Below are positions 46,840 through 57,029 of a stretch of DNA of 64,000 bases, piece by piece. Numbering within the stretch: position 1 is the stretch's first letter; every line of letters starts with the position of its first letter. The position numbers and the translations under genes are program-made. The notes under the pieces were generated by a model, which saw only the letters and a list, made by a program, of their open reading frames with translations, was not told where the DNA came from and searched no databases. Location of the stretch: NCBI RefSeq assembly GCF_950295315.1, contig NC_080175.1, positions 86,841,581 through 86,905,580 on the forward strand, read 5' to 3'. The stretch comes from Erinaceus europaeus (lineage: Eukaryota > Chordata > Mammalia > Eulipotyphla > Erinaceidae).

Positions 46840-47690
46840 AATACTCAGTTGTTTGTGTTTATAAAATAACATTATTATTATTGCTGATTGAACACAATTT
46901 AGTTATGAATTCTTAGGCATGAAGCTAACATCAAAGATTAAACTGTTATTTAACTGATGCTCATCTGGTGGTAAAATTAGATCATAGAAGAAATAAAATG
47001 AATATTTTTAGAGGTGATGTGACTTATTTTGTTTCTATTCTAGGATTACTACTGAAACTATTCAAACAAGCAAGGATTCTTATCATCACACTTCTGTGTT
47101 CTATGTTTATATCACATTTAGCTTTAGTTTACAACCTGTTTTTAACTTAGATAAAGGTTTAAATTCAGTAAATATGTATCATTTGATTGGCAAAGTTGAT
47201 ACAAATAGTATGTACTAAAATGAGTTAGTTAATAAAGTAACTACTAACAGAGCAACAGTCAATATCAACTAGTCACTTCAGCTTAACTAGAAATAATTGC
47301 ATTCTTTCTTAATTTATTCTATTCTTATATTGATGTATTATACCTTTAAGTATATAATACATTATACATTTTCTTTTTGGACATGAAAATCCTATATGTG
47401 TGTATATAAATAAAGGCATGCCACTGTGGATTGTTTCCGATATATTTACTTGAGTACATAGTAATTATCTCAGTTATTTAATCATACACCTTTAGAGCAA
47501 CCTTGTTCAACTCATTCAGTAGATGTATATTTGCAATACCTTATTTAACCCTTTGGTCTAATGCTTGATTTTGAGTTACCAGAATCTCCACATAATAAAT
47601 AGACAAGAATTAGAGGGACACTGTGAAATATTTTCTGCCTTTCTGAAAACCATATGTAAGAAACAGCTATAACTTTTAAATGTGTTTTCT
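46840..47690. other. AT-rich spacer, nothing recognised
   Basis: No gene or repeat recognised. Confidence 0.4.
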
Positions 47691-47699
47691 TTTTCTCTT

Positions 47700-47890
47700 T
47701 TATGTACTTTTAAAATTTTTGATAGAAATAGAGAGAAGTTGAGAAGGAAGAAGGAGATAGGGAAAGACACCTACAGCACTGCTTCACTGTTTACAAAACT
47801 TCCTCCTGCAGACGGGGACCACGGACTTGAACCTGGGTGCCTAGGCATAGCAACATGTTTGTTCAACTGGGCACCCCCTGCCTGGCCCCT
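47700..47890 (-). repeat. SINE, antisense, older
   Basis: TTTGATAGAAATAGAGAGAAGTTGAG, then CTACAGCACTGCTTCACTG, and a head remnant ending GCCTGGCCCC. Confidence 0.7.
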
Positions 47891-48322
47891 CAAATATGTA
47901 TACAAAAGTTTAATAATACCTACCAAGTCAACTTTAAAAACCTTTTTTTTTTAACTTTATTTATTATTTATAACTTTGTATGTCTACTTTTTGTAGTTCT
48001 TAGCAGAGAATATATATGTATCTGTGTATTATTGAGGGGGTTAATGCATTTCAGTTTAGTTATTGACACGTGAGTCTAATTTCATGATTTATCTGATCCC
48101 AAAGTTTTCTGCTCCTCCCTTCTGCACTTTCCCCTCAAATCCATTGCTTCGTTGCCATATCCCATGCCCAGTCCACATTTAATTTTTTGTTCACCCTTCT
48201 AGTCCCTACTTATTAAGTCCTGATCATAAAAGAGATCATTTTGCTTTTGTCCTCTTCCTGGATTATCTTACTTAACATGATACCTTCAAGTGCCATTCTT
48301 GATGTAAACATGACTTCATCAT

Positions 48323-48770
48323 TGTTGGTATGCATGAGACCCCTTCTGTTTCATTTGGTTTAAATCCCCCCTGCTTAACACTATTCTATTTACATAACCA
48401 CTTCATTCTATTTATATAACCGCTGTTAACAAGCACCTCCCTCCAGGGCATTGGTTCAATCCCCACTGTTTCATGATATGTTTTTCCTCCACCCCCCCTC
48501 CTTGTCACACTCTGATTGTCACCAGTCACTTTTCTCTCCACCCTCTCTATGTCACACCTTGTTTCCACCCTACTTGTCAAGTATATATAAAGACAGTATT
48601 GTGAGTTTTAGAGTACTTTACCTTTAGTTTAGCTCAGCTCGGCTTAGATTGTGCTGCGTCCTGCATGAATAAAGAGATACTGCCTACAGCTCAACTATGA
48701 GTCCCTGGTCGTCTGTTACCTGCCCGTGAAGCCAGCCCGGCGAAAACAACATAACCCGTCAAAAACGACA
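48323..48770 (+). repeat. 5' LTR of the young element
   Basis: TGTTGGTATGCATG to AAAAACGACA. It has TATATAAAG near 48590 (core promoter) and GAATAAAGAG near 48667 (polyadenylation signal). Confidence 0.93.
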
Positions 48771-48772
48771 TA

Positions 48773-48790
48773 TGGCGCCCGAACAGGGAC
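48773..48790 (+). other. Primer binding site, tRNA-Lys3
   Basis: Perfect 18-base Lys3 site two bases after the LTR, the same 18-mer as at 6432-6449. Confidence 0.95.
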
Positions 48791-48878
48791 TGAAATAAGC
48801 CCTGAAACATGGACCAGCATCAACGTGGGACCCTACCCACCCATCGTCCAGATAAGTAAACTTGGCTACCCATCCACC

Positions 48879-49448
48879 ATGGGTTGTCTTTCTACTTATG
48901 AAGAGGTTTGCCAAAGCCTCTATTGTTTCATCATGAGACAGTTAGTCTGTCTCTGGAACATTTTACTCTGGGCCACATTTCGGTTCCCTGACCGGGAACT
49001 TTGGTTTCTTATGACCGGGATCATAGAGCTTGGGAGATGCACGGAGATTTCTCCTTGGACTTTCTGGATTCCCTCTCTCATGTTTCCCGAGGAAAAGGAC
49101 TACATTTCGCTCCAGGCCATAATTTCGTTCTTTATGACCGTGTTCATAGACCTTGGGATATGCATGAGGATTTCCCCTGGAACTTTCTGGACTTCTTCTC
49201 GAATGTTTCCCGTGGAGAAGGACTACTCTAGTTTGAGGAGCATTCTCGAGTACCCTGGCAGTTCCCAAGTATGGAGACACGTGGTTAGTTCTACTCTCCT
49301 GATTGGATTCTTTCTTCGATGGGAAGACGCTTTTAAAAATGGGTGCCTGAAGCAATCCAGCAGGAACAGTCAGAAACACCCTAAATGGAATTTCGAGGAC
49401 CTTTTTGGACTAGGTCGCCCTCCGGGGATTCTTAATCCTACATGGTGA
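48879..49448 (+). CDS. Leader ORF of the young element, 189 codons with an internal duplication
   Basis: ACCATGGG is an ideal Kozak start 88 bases after the PBS, where gag would begin. Met-Gly-Cys could be myristoylated and palmitoylated. Residues 1-42 (MGCLSTYEEVCQSLYC, CLWNILLWATFRFP) match the start of the ORF at 43995 in the other element. A roughly 43-residue module then occurs twice: WFLMTGIIELGRCTEISPWTF...MFPEEKDYISL and FFMTVFIDLGICMRISPGTF...MFPVEKDYSSL. The frame is open upstream through the PBS, but translation from inside the LTR is unlikely. No known domain recognised. It may be a remnant Gag matrix start, a short functional peptide or a packaging-region by-product. Confidence 0.45.
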   Translation: MGCLSTYEEVCQSLYCFIMRQLVCLWNILLWATFRFPDRELWFLMTGIIELGRCTEISPWTFWIPSLMFPEEKDYISLQAIISFFMTVFIDLGICMRISPGTFWTSSRMFPVEKDYSSLRSILEYPGSSQVWRHVVSSTLLIGFFLRWEDAFKNGCLKQSSRNSQKHPKWNFEDLFGLGRPPGILNPTW

Positions 49449-50219
49449 GATCTTGATAATCTGGTTCAAGTTGCGTTTCATAAGAGAATGATTCGAATGA
49501 CTGAATTTTTGTTTGACATTGACTTAAAAAAAAAATGCTGGACGCAGCCATGATTTCTAGAGACATCCAGAAACAATCCAAAAAATTGTTTTTTCCTCCT
49601 TTGATTTCTCTTTTACGTCTTGACATGAATCTGAAACGTTTAATCCTGAAAACTGTATGAGTTATGGGTGGGGCAGATAGTGCAATGATTATGTTAATTA
49701 TTCTCATGCTTGAGGCTTTTAACCGTGGTTCTTCTGTTTACCTTTCCACATTTTATTGAGTTTAAACTGTTTAAACAACCTTAAAATCATACTAGAAACG
49801 ACTTCCAATTATAATGGAGTTATCAATTATAGTAAACTTCTAATCTGCTACAAGTTTTGTTTGACAAGTAAGTGAATTTCAGCTGTCAAAGTCTTCACAT
49901 GAAAAAGCATCTACTCAAATGGAATTCCTGGAAATCCATTTGGATCCTGTTCTCTGACATCGCCCCCAGAAACCAATGAGGTGACCTGGCACGACCTGAA
50001 GAAACAGATTCACAGACTCCAAAGATCACTCTCTACAGAAAAGCAAAATTCTGGTGGCCAACATTCCCCATCGAGACAGACGTGCAGCGTTTCATCCTCC
50101 GGCATTTTCTTCTGTGGTCAGCTACTTTGGACTGACACCTCCATCGGACTTACTGGTACACACTGCTGTGTTTCTCAAAGACTAACTTCAGCCAATTGCC
50201 TTGAAACTTTATAGACCAT

Positions 50220-50490
50220 GTCCCCTCGCCTGCAGGCTCTGTCCCAGAGGCAGAAAGCTCCCCCTCCTTATTAGGTTATGCCCACAGAGGCATGAAGTGC
50301 CCCAAGAGGCAAGAGATGCCCACAGAGGCAGGAAATGCCCTTTGAGGCAAGAGATGCCCCCAGAGGCATGAAGCATTCCCAGAGACAAGAAATGCCCTTT
50401 GAGGCAAGAGATGCCCCCAGAGGCATGAAGCATTCCCAGAGGCAAGAAATGCCCTTTCGCCTGCTAGGCCTTGCCCTTTGAGGCAAGAAA
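50220..50490. repeat. Imperfect tandem repeat array before the 3' LTR
   Basis: Alternating units such as AGAGGCAAGAGATGCCC, AGAGGCATGAAGC, TTTGAGGCAAGAGATGCCC recur at least ten times, including a longer repeated block (about 50350-50450). Confidence 0.85.
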
Positions 50491-50631
50491 AGCTCCACTT
50501 GGCATCACACTGGTTATTGCTGCTCGCCTATTTTGTTTTCCATGTCTTATGCCAGTTCTTTTGAAAACGCCTGTACGATATACGTTTCTGTTCACCCCAC
50601 AATGGCCATTAGTTAAAAAGAAAGGGGGAAT

Positions 50632-51079
50632 TGTTGGTATGCATGAGACCCCTTCTGTTTCATTTGGTTTAAATCCCCCCTGCTTAACACTATTCTATTT
50701 ACATAACCACTTCATTCTATTTATATAACCGCTGTTAACAAGCACCTCCCTCCAGGGCATTGGTTCAATCCCCACTGTTTCATGATATGTTTTTCCTCCA
50801 CCCCCCCTCCTTGTCACACTCTGATTGTCACCAGTCACTTTTCTCTCCACCCTCTCTATGTCACACCTTGTTTCCACCCTACTTGTCAAGTATATATAAA
50901 GACAGTATTGTGAGTTTTAGAGTACTTTACCTTTAGTTTAGCTCAGCTCGGCTTAGATTGTGCTGCGTCCTGCATGAATAAAGAGATACTGCCTACAGCT
51001 CAACTATGAGTCCCTGGTCGTCTGTTACCTGCCCGTGAAGCCAGCCCGGCGAAAACAACATAACCCGTCAAAAACGACA
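50632..51079 (+). repeat. 3' LTR of the young element
   Basis: Same 448 bases as the 5' LTR by eye, preceded by the polypurine tract and followed by CATCAT. Confidence 0.93.
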
Positions 51080-51411
51080 CATCATCATTAACAGTGGGGT
51101 AATATTCCATTGTATAAATATGTCACTTTTTTAGCCACTCATCTGTCATTGGACATCTGGGTTGATTCCAAGTTTTAACTATTAAAAATTGTGCTGCTAT
51201 AAACATAGGTGTAAATAGATCTTATCTGATAGGTACTTTTGTTTCTTTGGGGGAAATTCCTGAGTGTTAAATTGCTGACTCATAGGGTAAGTCCATTTCT
51301 AGTGTTCTCTAAAATCTCCAGACTAGTTTCCAGAAGGGTTGGACCACCAGTGGTGCAGAGATGTTCCTTTTTCCACACACCCTTTCCAACATTTGTTGTT
51401 GCTGCCCTTTC

Positions 51412-51592
51412 TTTTTTTTTTTATTAAATTTTTTATTTATTTATTTTAATGAGAGGTATACAGAGAGGGAAGAGAGACCAAAGCACTGCTCAGCTCTGGC
51501 TTATGGTGGTGCTGGGGATTGAACCTGGGACCTTGGAGCCTCAGGCATGAGAGTCTCTTTGCATAACTATTATGCTGTCTCCCCAGCCCGTT
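51412..51592 (-). repeat. SINE of a second subfamily, antisense
   Basis: T-rich tail, then AATGAGAGGTATACAGAGAGGG, GATTGAACCTGGGACC and a head ending GTCTCCCCAGCCC. It lacks the TATCCAACAA body; a related sense copy lies at 59625-59790. Confidence 0.7.
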
Positions 51593-51654
51593 GCTGCCCT
51601 TTCTAACATTTGACATTATCATAGGTATAAAGTGACATCTCATTATTGTCCGTC

Positions 51655-53990
51655 TTCTTCTTCTTCTAGCGCTTGCCCTTCTTCCGTAGCCAGTCAACAG
51701 CGTCAGGTTGAGCCTGATGTAAAGTTTCGAGACCTCCTTTGAATCTGGAGAGGTGGCAGTCGTTGACTATGTGGGTCATAGTCTGTCTGGAGCCGCAGGG
51801 GCAGTTCGGGTCGTCTCTGGCTCCCCAGCGATGGAACATAGCGGCGCACCGGCCATGGCCTGTTCCATAGCGATTGAGGAGGGCCCAATCATAACGTGCT
51901 AGGTCAAAGCCGAGTTGATGCTTGCAGGGGTCTGTGATGAGGTGTTTGTTCTTGACCTCAGCTGACTGCCAACTCTGTTTCCAAGAGACTGGAACAGAAA
52001 AGTTCAGTGTAGGCGTAGGGGACCAGATTGGGTGACGAGACGTCAAGCGTTGGACAGGGTGGGCGAAGATATCCGTGTATATTGGCAGGTCCGGTCGAGT
52101 GTAGACATGGGAAGTGAACTTAAATGATGCCGCATCCTGACAAATATCTGGCGGGCGATGTTGCTAAAAACTGGCAACCATGGAACCGGGGTGGAACGGA
52201 TGGTTCCAGAAATGATCCTCATGGAGGAATATAATTTGGAATCGACCAAGTGGACATGGGGGCTACGGAACCATCCTGGGGCACAGTATTCTGCAGTGGA
52301 ATAGCATAATGCTAGAGAGGATGATTGTAGTGTGGAAGCGCTCACGCCCCATGAGGAGCTGGCCAGTCTTGCAATGATGTTATGCCTCGCGCCCACCTTT
52401 GCTGCAGTTTTTATGAGATGTTTGTGAAATGACAGAGTGCGATCGAGAGTAACGCCAAGATAGACTGGCTGGGCTTCATGCCGGATTCTCGTATCGTCAA
52501 GCTGCACATTAAGCTCACGCGAAGCCGAGGCATGGTGTAGATGGAAAACAGATGATACCGTTTTTGTAGTGCTAAGGATTAGTCACCAATGTACAGTAAT
52601 CAGATATCAGAGACATGTCTTTCGTGAGTGTTTCCTCGAGGATGTCGAACTTGGATGCCTGAGTTGCACAGCAGATGTCATCAGCGTAGATGAACTTCCT
52701 TGAAGAAGTTTCTGGGAGGTCATTGATGTAAATATTAAATAGCTTAGGAGCCAGAACAGAGCCCTGGGGGAGGCCACTTGAGACAGGTCTCCATCTGCTA
52801 GACTTGTCACCCAGATGCACCCGGAATCTTCTGTTTTGGAGAAGAAATGATATAGTGTTGGCCACCCATGGAGGCAGGCATCTTGAGATCTTGACTAGGA
52901 GACCACGGTGCCAGACCGTGTCATAGGCTGCTGTGAGATCAACAAAGACAGCACCCATCTTTAAATTCTTCTGGTATCTATTTTCAATATAAGTTGAGAG
53001 GGCCAGGGCTTGTTCGCAGGTAGATCTTCCTGGGCAGAAACCAGCTTGGGCGGGTGATAGGAATTTCTCTGCAAGGTGAGAAATATGTGACAGAAGCAGC
53101 CTCTCAAGGAGTTTGTAACACATGGAGAGGAGAGAAATTGGTCTATAGCTGGCGGCCAGTGTTGGGTCTTTCTTTGGTTTTAAAACCGCTATAATCTTCG
53201 CACGTCGCCAAACTTTGGGCATAGACTCAGATTCCAAGATGTGGGACAGGAATGCAGCGAGCCACTTCTTTGCCGCAGGACCCAGGTTAAGAATGAGTTT
53301 TGAGGTGATGTTATCATAGCCAGCAGCTGTTCCCGGTTTAACCCTCTTCAAAGCATCTTCCAGTTCAGACAGTGTAAAGGGAGAGAGTTTTGGAGATGGA
53401 CAAGATATCCGGAAGTGGGATGACCACTCATGGGAAATTTCTCTTTTCCAGACTGGGTCGATCTTAGCACGTCCAAATTGAGTTAGGTGACTGGCCACTG
53501 AGTTTGGAGATACGGGAGGATGGGAGATGGGAGGGGGTTGGCTACCGGCACCCAGTCTGTGAAGAAGCTTCCAGGCCTTCCTACTTGAGTGGGTGAAGTT
53601 CAGACTTTCTGTGTGAGTTGTTGCCAGCGGGCTTGGCGTGCTGCATCCAGGGAGGCAATGAGATGGTCGGCCACATTTGGGTCGCCCGACTCATCATACT
53701 GCTTTAGCAGTTGCTCGCATTCAGCATCAAGACAAGGCGTATAGTTAGCACGTCTCCCACGAGGAATGGCTTGGGAAGCTGCTTTGAAGATGGCTTGGTG
53801 GAAGCGCCTGTAGGAATCTTCAGAGGGGATAGAGTTAATTGGAATTGCAGGAATAGATTTGTTGGTAAGATCACTGAACAGATGCCAGTTTGCTTTCCGA
53901 AAGTTCCATCTTAGTTTCTCCAAGCATAGAGCATTATTGTCCTCATTTACATTGTCATAGAATATTTCTGAGGATATAAAGATCTTCTTG
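51655..53990 (-). mobile_element. Vingi-type non-LTR retrotransposon, 5' truncated, copy 1
   Basis: The minus strand encodes the region between endonuclease and RT (LEKLRWNFRKANWHLF), the RT (VWRRAKIIAVLKPKKD, SYRPISLLSMCYKLLER, GAVFVDLTAAYDTVWH, GLPQGSVLAPKLFNIYINDLP, YADDICC) and a C-terminal part with a CPCGS...H...C finger-like motif and the ending RKKGKR. The frame is broken between 53600 and 53498, near 52570 and near 52043. Directly after the stop TAG come AAG repeats, with no 3' UTR to speak of. The endonuclease is missing. Assignment to the Vingi (Ingi-related) clade, described from hedgehogs, is from RT features and organism. Confidence 0.82.
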
Positions 53991-53999
53991 CTCAAAATT

Positions 54000-54970
54000 A
54001 CAAAACTATGTTTCTCACAAATACCTAAGGTGACTCAGAGGTATTAAATGAGGAGAGAGTCAGAAAAGTTGGAAGATTCATAAGTCTGATGTACAAATTG
54101 TATCTGTAAGGAAAAATTAGGTAGACTGATTATACTAATATTTTTTTCATTCAGAGGTATTAAAATAAAGTTGTATTATGTGCTTCTTAATCTTCCCAGG
54201 TTTCAACGATATAATGTTATGTACTCAGTAACTTCAACAAGAGGAATTCATTTTCCCACTGTTTGAGGGACCAGAAGAATGAGACCAGGAAAGCAGATTC
54301 TGGTGACTGACTGCTACTTTCTTGCTACAGCTTTTCATGGCAGAAGGAAAGAGTAAGGAAAACTTTTCTCTTCTTAAAAAGTCATTAATCCTATCTCACA
54401 AGGAGTCCATTCTTGTAGCCTCACTCAACTTTAATTGCCTTTTAACGGTTTCATCTCCAAATACAGTAACATCGCAAGTTACTGAAACCTCAATGAGGGA
54501 GAAGAACTCAGTCGATAGCAGCTTTCTGTCCTTTATTGGAACCTAATATTCTCTTTGATTGTGGCAATCTAGTATAATTTTGTATATAGTAGTAGCATAA
54601 GATATTCCAAAAGGAAGACAAACATAATTGCAAATAAGGTACATCTCTAAGATTTGGTGTAATAGTGTATATATAATGTGTAGATTTGAATTCAAATTAT
54701 GAACTGAAGGCTGTGTGTTTAGTATATTTTGTTTACTACATTCTTAGCAATTTTATCAGAAATCAGCTGATTATGTGTATTGGTTTATTTGTGGGTTCTC
54801 TGATCATATGGTAAGCCCATACTGTACTGTTTTAACAACATTAACTTTGTAATACTGTTTCAAACCAGAGCATGTGATGTTTCCAATTTTGTTCCTCTTC
54901 GTCAAGATTTCTTGTGACAATTTGGAACCTTGCATAGTTTTATAAAATTTTTGTTCAGTTTTTGTTAAGA
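54000..54970. other. AT-rich spacer, nothing recognised
   Basis: No gene or repeat recognised; the open frame at 54322-54546 shows no known domain. Confidence 0.35.
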
Positions 54971-54971
54971 A

Positions 54972-55260
54972 ATACACTGCTGGAAGCCGGGCAATGGCGC
55001 AGTGGGTTAAGTGCACATGGTGCGAAGCACAAGGACCAGATTAAGGATCCTGGTTCAAGCCCCTGGCTCCCCACCTGCAGAAGGGTCACTTCACAGGTGG
55101 TGAAGCAGGTCAGCAGGTGTCTATCTTTCTTTCCCCCTCTCTGTCTTCCCTTCCTCTCTCTATTTCTCTCTGTCCAATCGGACAACAAGAATAACAATAA
55201 TAATGACAACAAACAACAAGGAAACAAAAGAGAATTTTAAAAAAACCTTAAAAAATAAAT
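54972..55260 (+). repeat. Hedgehog SINE, full-length
   Basis: GGAAGCCGGGCAATGGCGCAGTGGGTTAAG head, GGTTCAAGCCC, and a TCCAATCGGACAAC body variant. Confidence 0.88.
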
Positions 55261-55299
55261 ATACTGCTTTCATTTTAATTAATTTTGGGTAGTCTGATA

Positions 55300-56035
55300 A
55301 TTTTTTTTCTGATGTTTTGGATAGGACAGAGAAATCAAGAGAGGAGGGGAGATAGAGAAAGAGAGATATCTGCAGACCTGCTTTACTACTGTTAGGTTGT
55401 AAATCTAAGGAAGCACCAAGAGACTGAGATGATGTAAAAACAAAGAGCCTTTATTGTTTTCTAGCTGGCTAGGGCTGAATTACCGAAGGGCTGGTGCAAC
55501 AGCCTTCTGGTAATCGACCCCTTACCCAAGTCCTACTAAGATTTATATACCTTTCAGATTACATGGCTACGTGACAAGGTTCAGCTACACAATGTGGTTA
55601 CATGACAGTTTTACATCTATAGCCCACAGGTGCAGGGAAGGGGAGGGGGTCTTTTTCGGCCTTGTGGTTACCTCCTTTTCCTGACTCTAGGCTCCCAGAC
55701 TGTTTTCTCAGAGTCTATCCTTGGATTTATCTCCTGTTTTGCAGACTCCCAGGCCTGTCTCTCGTGACAGCTCTAACTCCTGAGAATTGCTTCCTTTCTC
55801 AGAGACAGGCCTGTCTTGTAATTGCCTACTTAACCCTTGGGTTGCCTGAATCTAGGTTCATTTGTCTGTTCATATACCATTTTACATTTATTACTTTTTT
55901 TGTTCAGTTCCTACACTACTTGTGGAGCAAACCCCCATGCAGGCAGGGATCTGGCAGCTCGTAACAGGATCCTTACATAGGTCCTTGTGCTTTGCACTAT
56001 GTGCACTCAAACCCATGTGCTACCACCTGGTCCCT
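55300..56035 (-). repeat. Antisense SINE split by a solo LTR
   Basis: The left part 55300-55389 (GTTTTGGATAGGACAGAGAAATC to CTTTACTAC) continues at 55916 (CTACTTGTGGAGCAAACCCCC) to the head ending CTACCACCTGGTCCC. Confidence 0.85.
55390..55915 (-). repeat. Solo LTR (ERV1-like, 526 bp) inserted in a SINE
   Basis: TGTTAGGTTG...GTTCCTACA on plus, with a 4-bp duplication CTAC at 55386-55389 and 55916-55919. On the minus strand TATATAAATC and CAATAAAGGCTCTTTG followed by CTCTTGGTG give a promoter and polyadenylation signal of gammaretroviral style. A 4-bp duplication fits class I. Confidence 0.85.
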
Positions 56036-56039
56036 AGGA

Positions 56040-56710
56040 TGAACATTTTAATCATATTAATTCCTCCAAACTATGAGCATGGAATGTCAATTCAGTTGCA
56101 TTTTCTTCAGTATCTCTCATCGATGTATTATAGTTTTCAGTGAGTACTCGAAGTATCCTATAAGTATTGTAATATATATATACATATATACTATACATAT
56201 GACACTAAAATAAGCATTCACCTCCTTCATCAGGCCTCTTCATATCCAATTGCAAATGGGTCTACTTCACAATGTGCCTTTTCTTAAATTAGTTATTAAC
56301 ATATTAGAAGTCTACTGCTACATATTTCTATGTTGATTTATTTTTAGCCTACATTTTTATTGAATTTATTTACTATAAGGATTTGAACAGTAGACTTCAG
56401 GTTTATCTATATCTAATGTCATTTGAAAAAAAAAAGTGACTTTTGATGTGGCTATTAGCAGTTCCTTTGTCCCTTTCTTGTGTTGTGTTCTCCTTCTTTG
56501 CCTTCAATAAGTTTCTGCAGTGATATATTTAGATCCTTTCACTCTTTTTAGTATTCCCTATAGGTTTTTGCTTTGTGGAAAATTTGTACAAAAAATATAA
56601 CACAAGAGATGATGCAATTTCTAAAGTAACATTTGGCTGGCAAAGTGTGAAAGAGCTAAGATAATAAGTCAACAAGATGCAGACAAAGTTATAGAAAATG
56701 TTAAAATTGT
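56040..56710. other. AT-rich spacer, nothing recognised
   Basis: A short AT dinucleotide tract lies near 56170-56200. No gene seen. Confidence 0.4.
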
Positions 56711-56714
56711 ATTA

Positions 56715-57020
56715 GAGGGAGTCGGGCGGTGGTGCAGCTGATTAAGCGCAGGTGGCTCAAAGCACAAGGACTGGCCTAAGGATCCCGGTTTGAGCCCTGG
56801 ACTTCCCACCTGCAGGGGAGTCGCTTCACAGGTGGTGAAGCAGGTCTGCAGGTGTCTATCTTTCTCTCCCTCTCTCTGTCTTCCCCCTCCTCTCTCCATT
56901 TCTCTCTGTACGATCCAACAACAATGATATCAATAACAATGATAATAACTACAACAATGTTAAACAACAAGGGCAACAAAAGGGAAAATAAATATAAAAA
57001 AAATAAAGAGGCTTTTAAAA
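56715..57020 (+). repeat. Hedgehog SINE, full-length
   Basis: GGGAGTCGGGCGGTGGTGCAGCTGATTAAG head, B-box-like GGTTTGAGCCC, and a tail of AACAAAAGGGAAAATAAATA. Confidence 0.9.
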
Positions 57021-57029
57021 AAAATTGTA

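Larger units (their letters stand above)
48323..51079 (+). mobile_element. Complete, very young non-autonomous LTR retrotransposon
   Basis: LTR 48323-48770, PBS 48773-48790 (TGGCGCCCGAACAGGGAC, tRNA-Lys3), internal region of 1.86 kb, PPT AAAAAGAAAGGGGGAAT (50615-50631), LTR 50632-51079. The two 448-bp LTRs appear identical by eye. The 6-bp target duplication CATCAT lies at 48317-48322 and 51080-51085. There are no gag-pro-pol-env genes, so it must have been mobilised in trans. The perfect Lys3 PBS and 6-bp duplication match the betaretrovirus at the left of the window. Confidence 0.95.
47945..51410 (-). mobile_element. Antisense old L1 3' part, split by the young LTR element
   Basis: Left part to 48322 and right part from 51080. 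The right part contains the reverse of the ORF2 C-terminal coding region (ATTCCATTGTATAAATATGTCAC; GTGCTGCTATAAACATAGGTG), equivalent to 29600-29760. It supplied the target site of the LTR element. Confidence 0.65.

Noticed and set aside
48386..48580. A 64-codon ORF present identically in both LTRs (also 50695-50889)
   Set aside because: Identity follows from the two LTRs being identical; it is antisense to the LTR and shows no recognisable domain, so it is not evidence of coding.
48726..48878. Extended N-terminus of the leader ORF through the PBS
   Set aside because: The frame is open there, but it would have to start within U5 and read through the PBS; the ATG at 48879 has the better context and matches the start of the related ORF.
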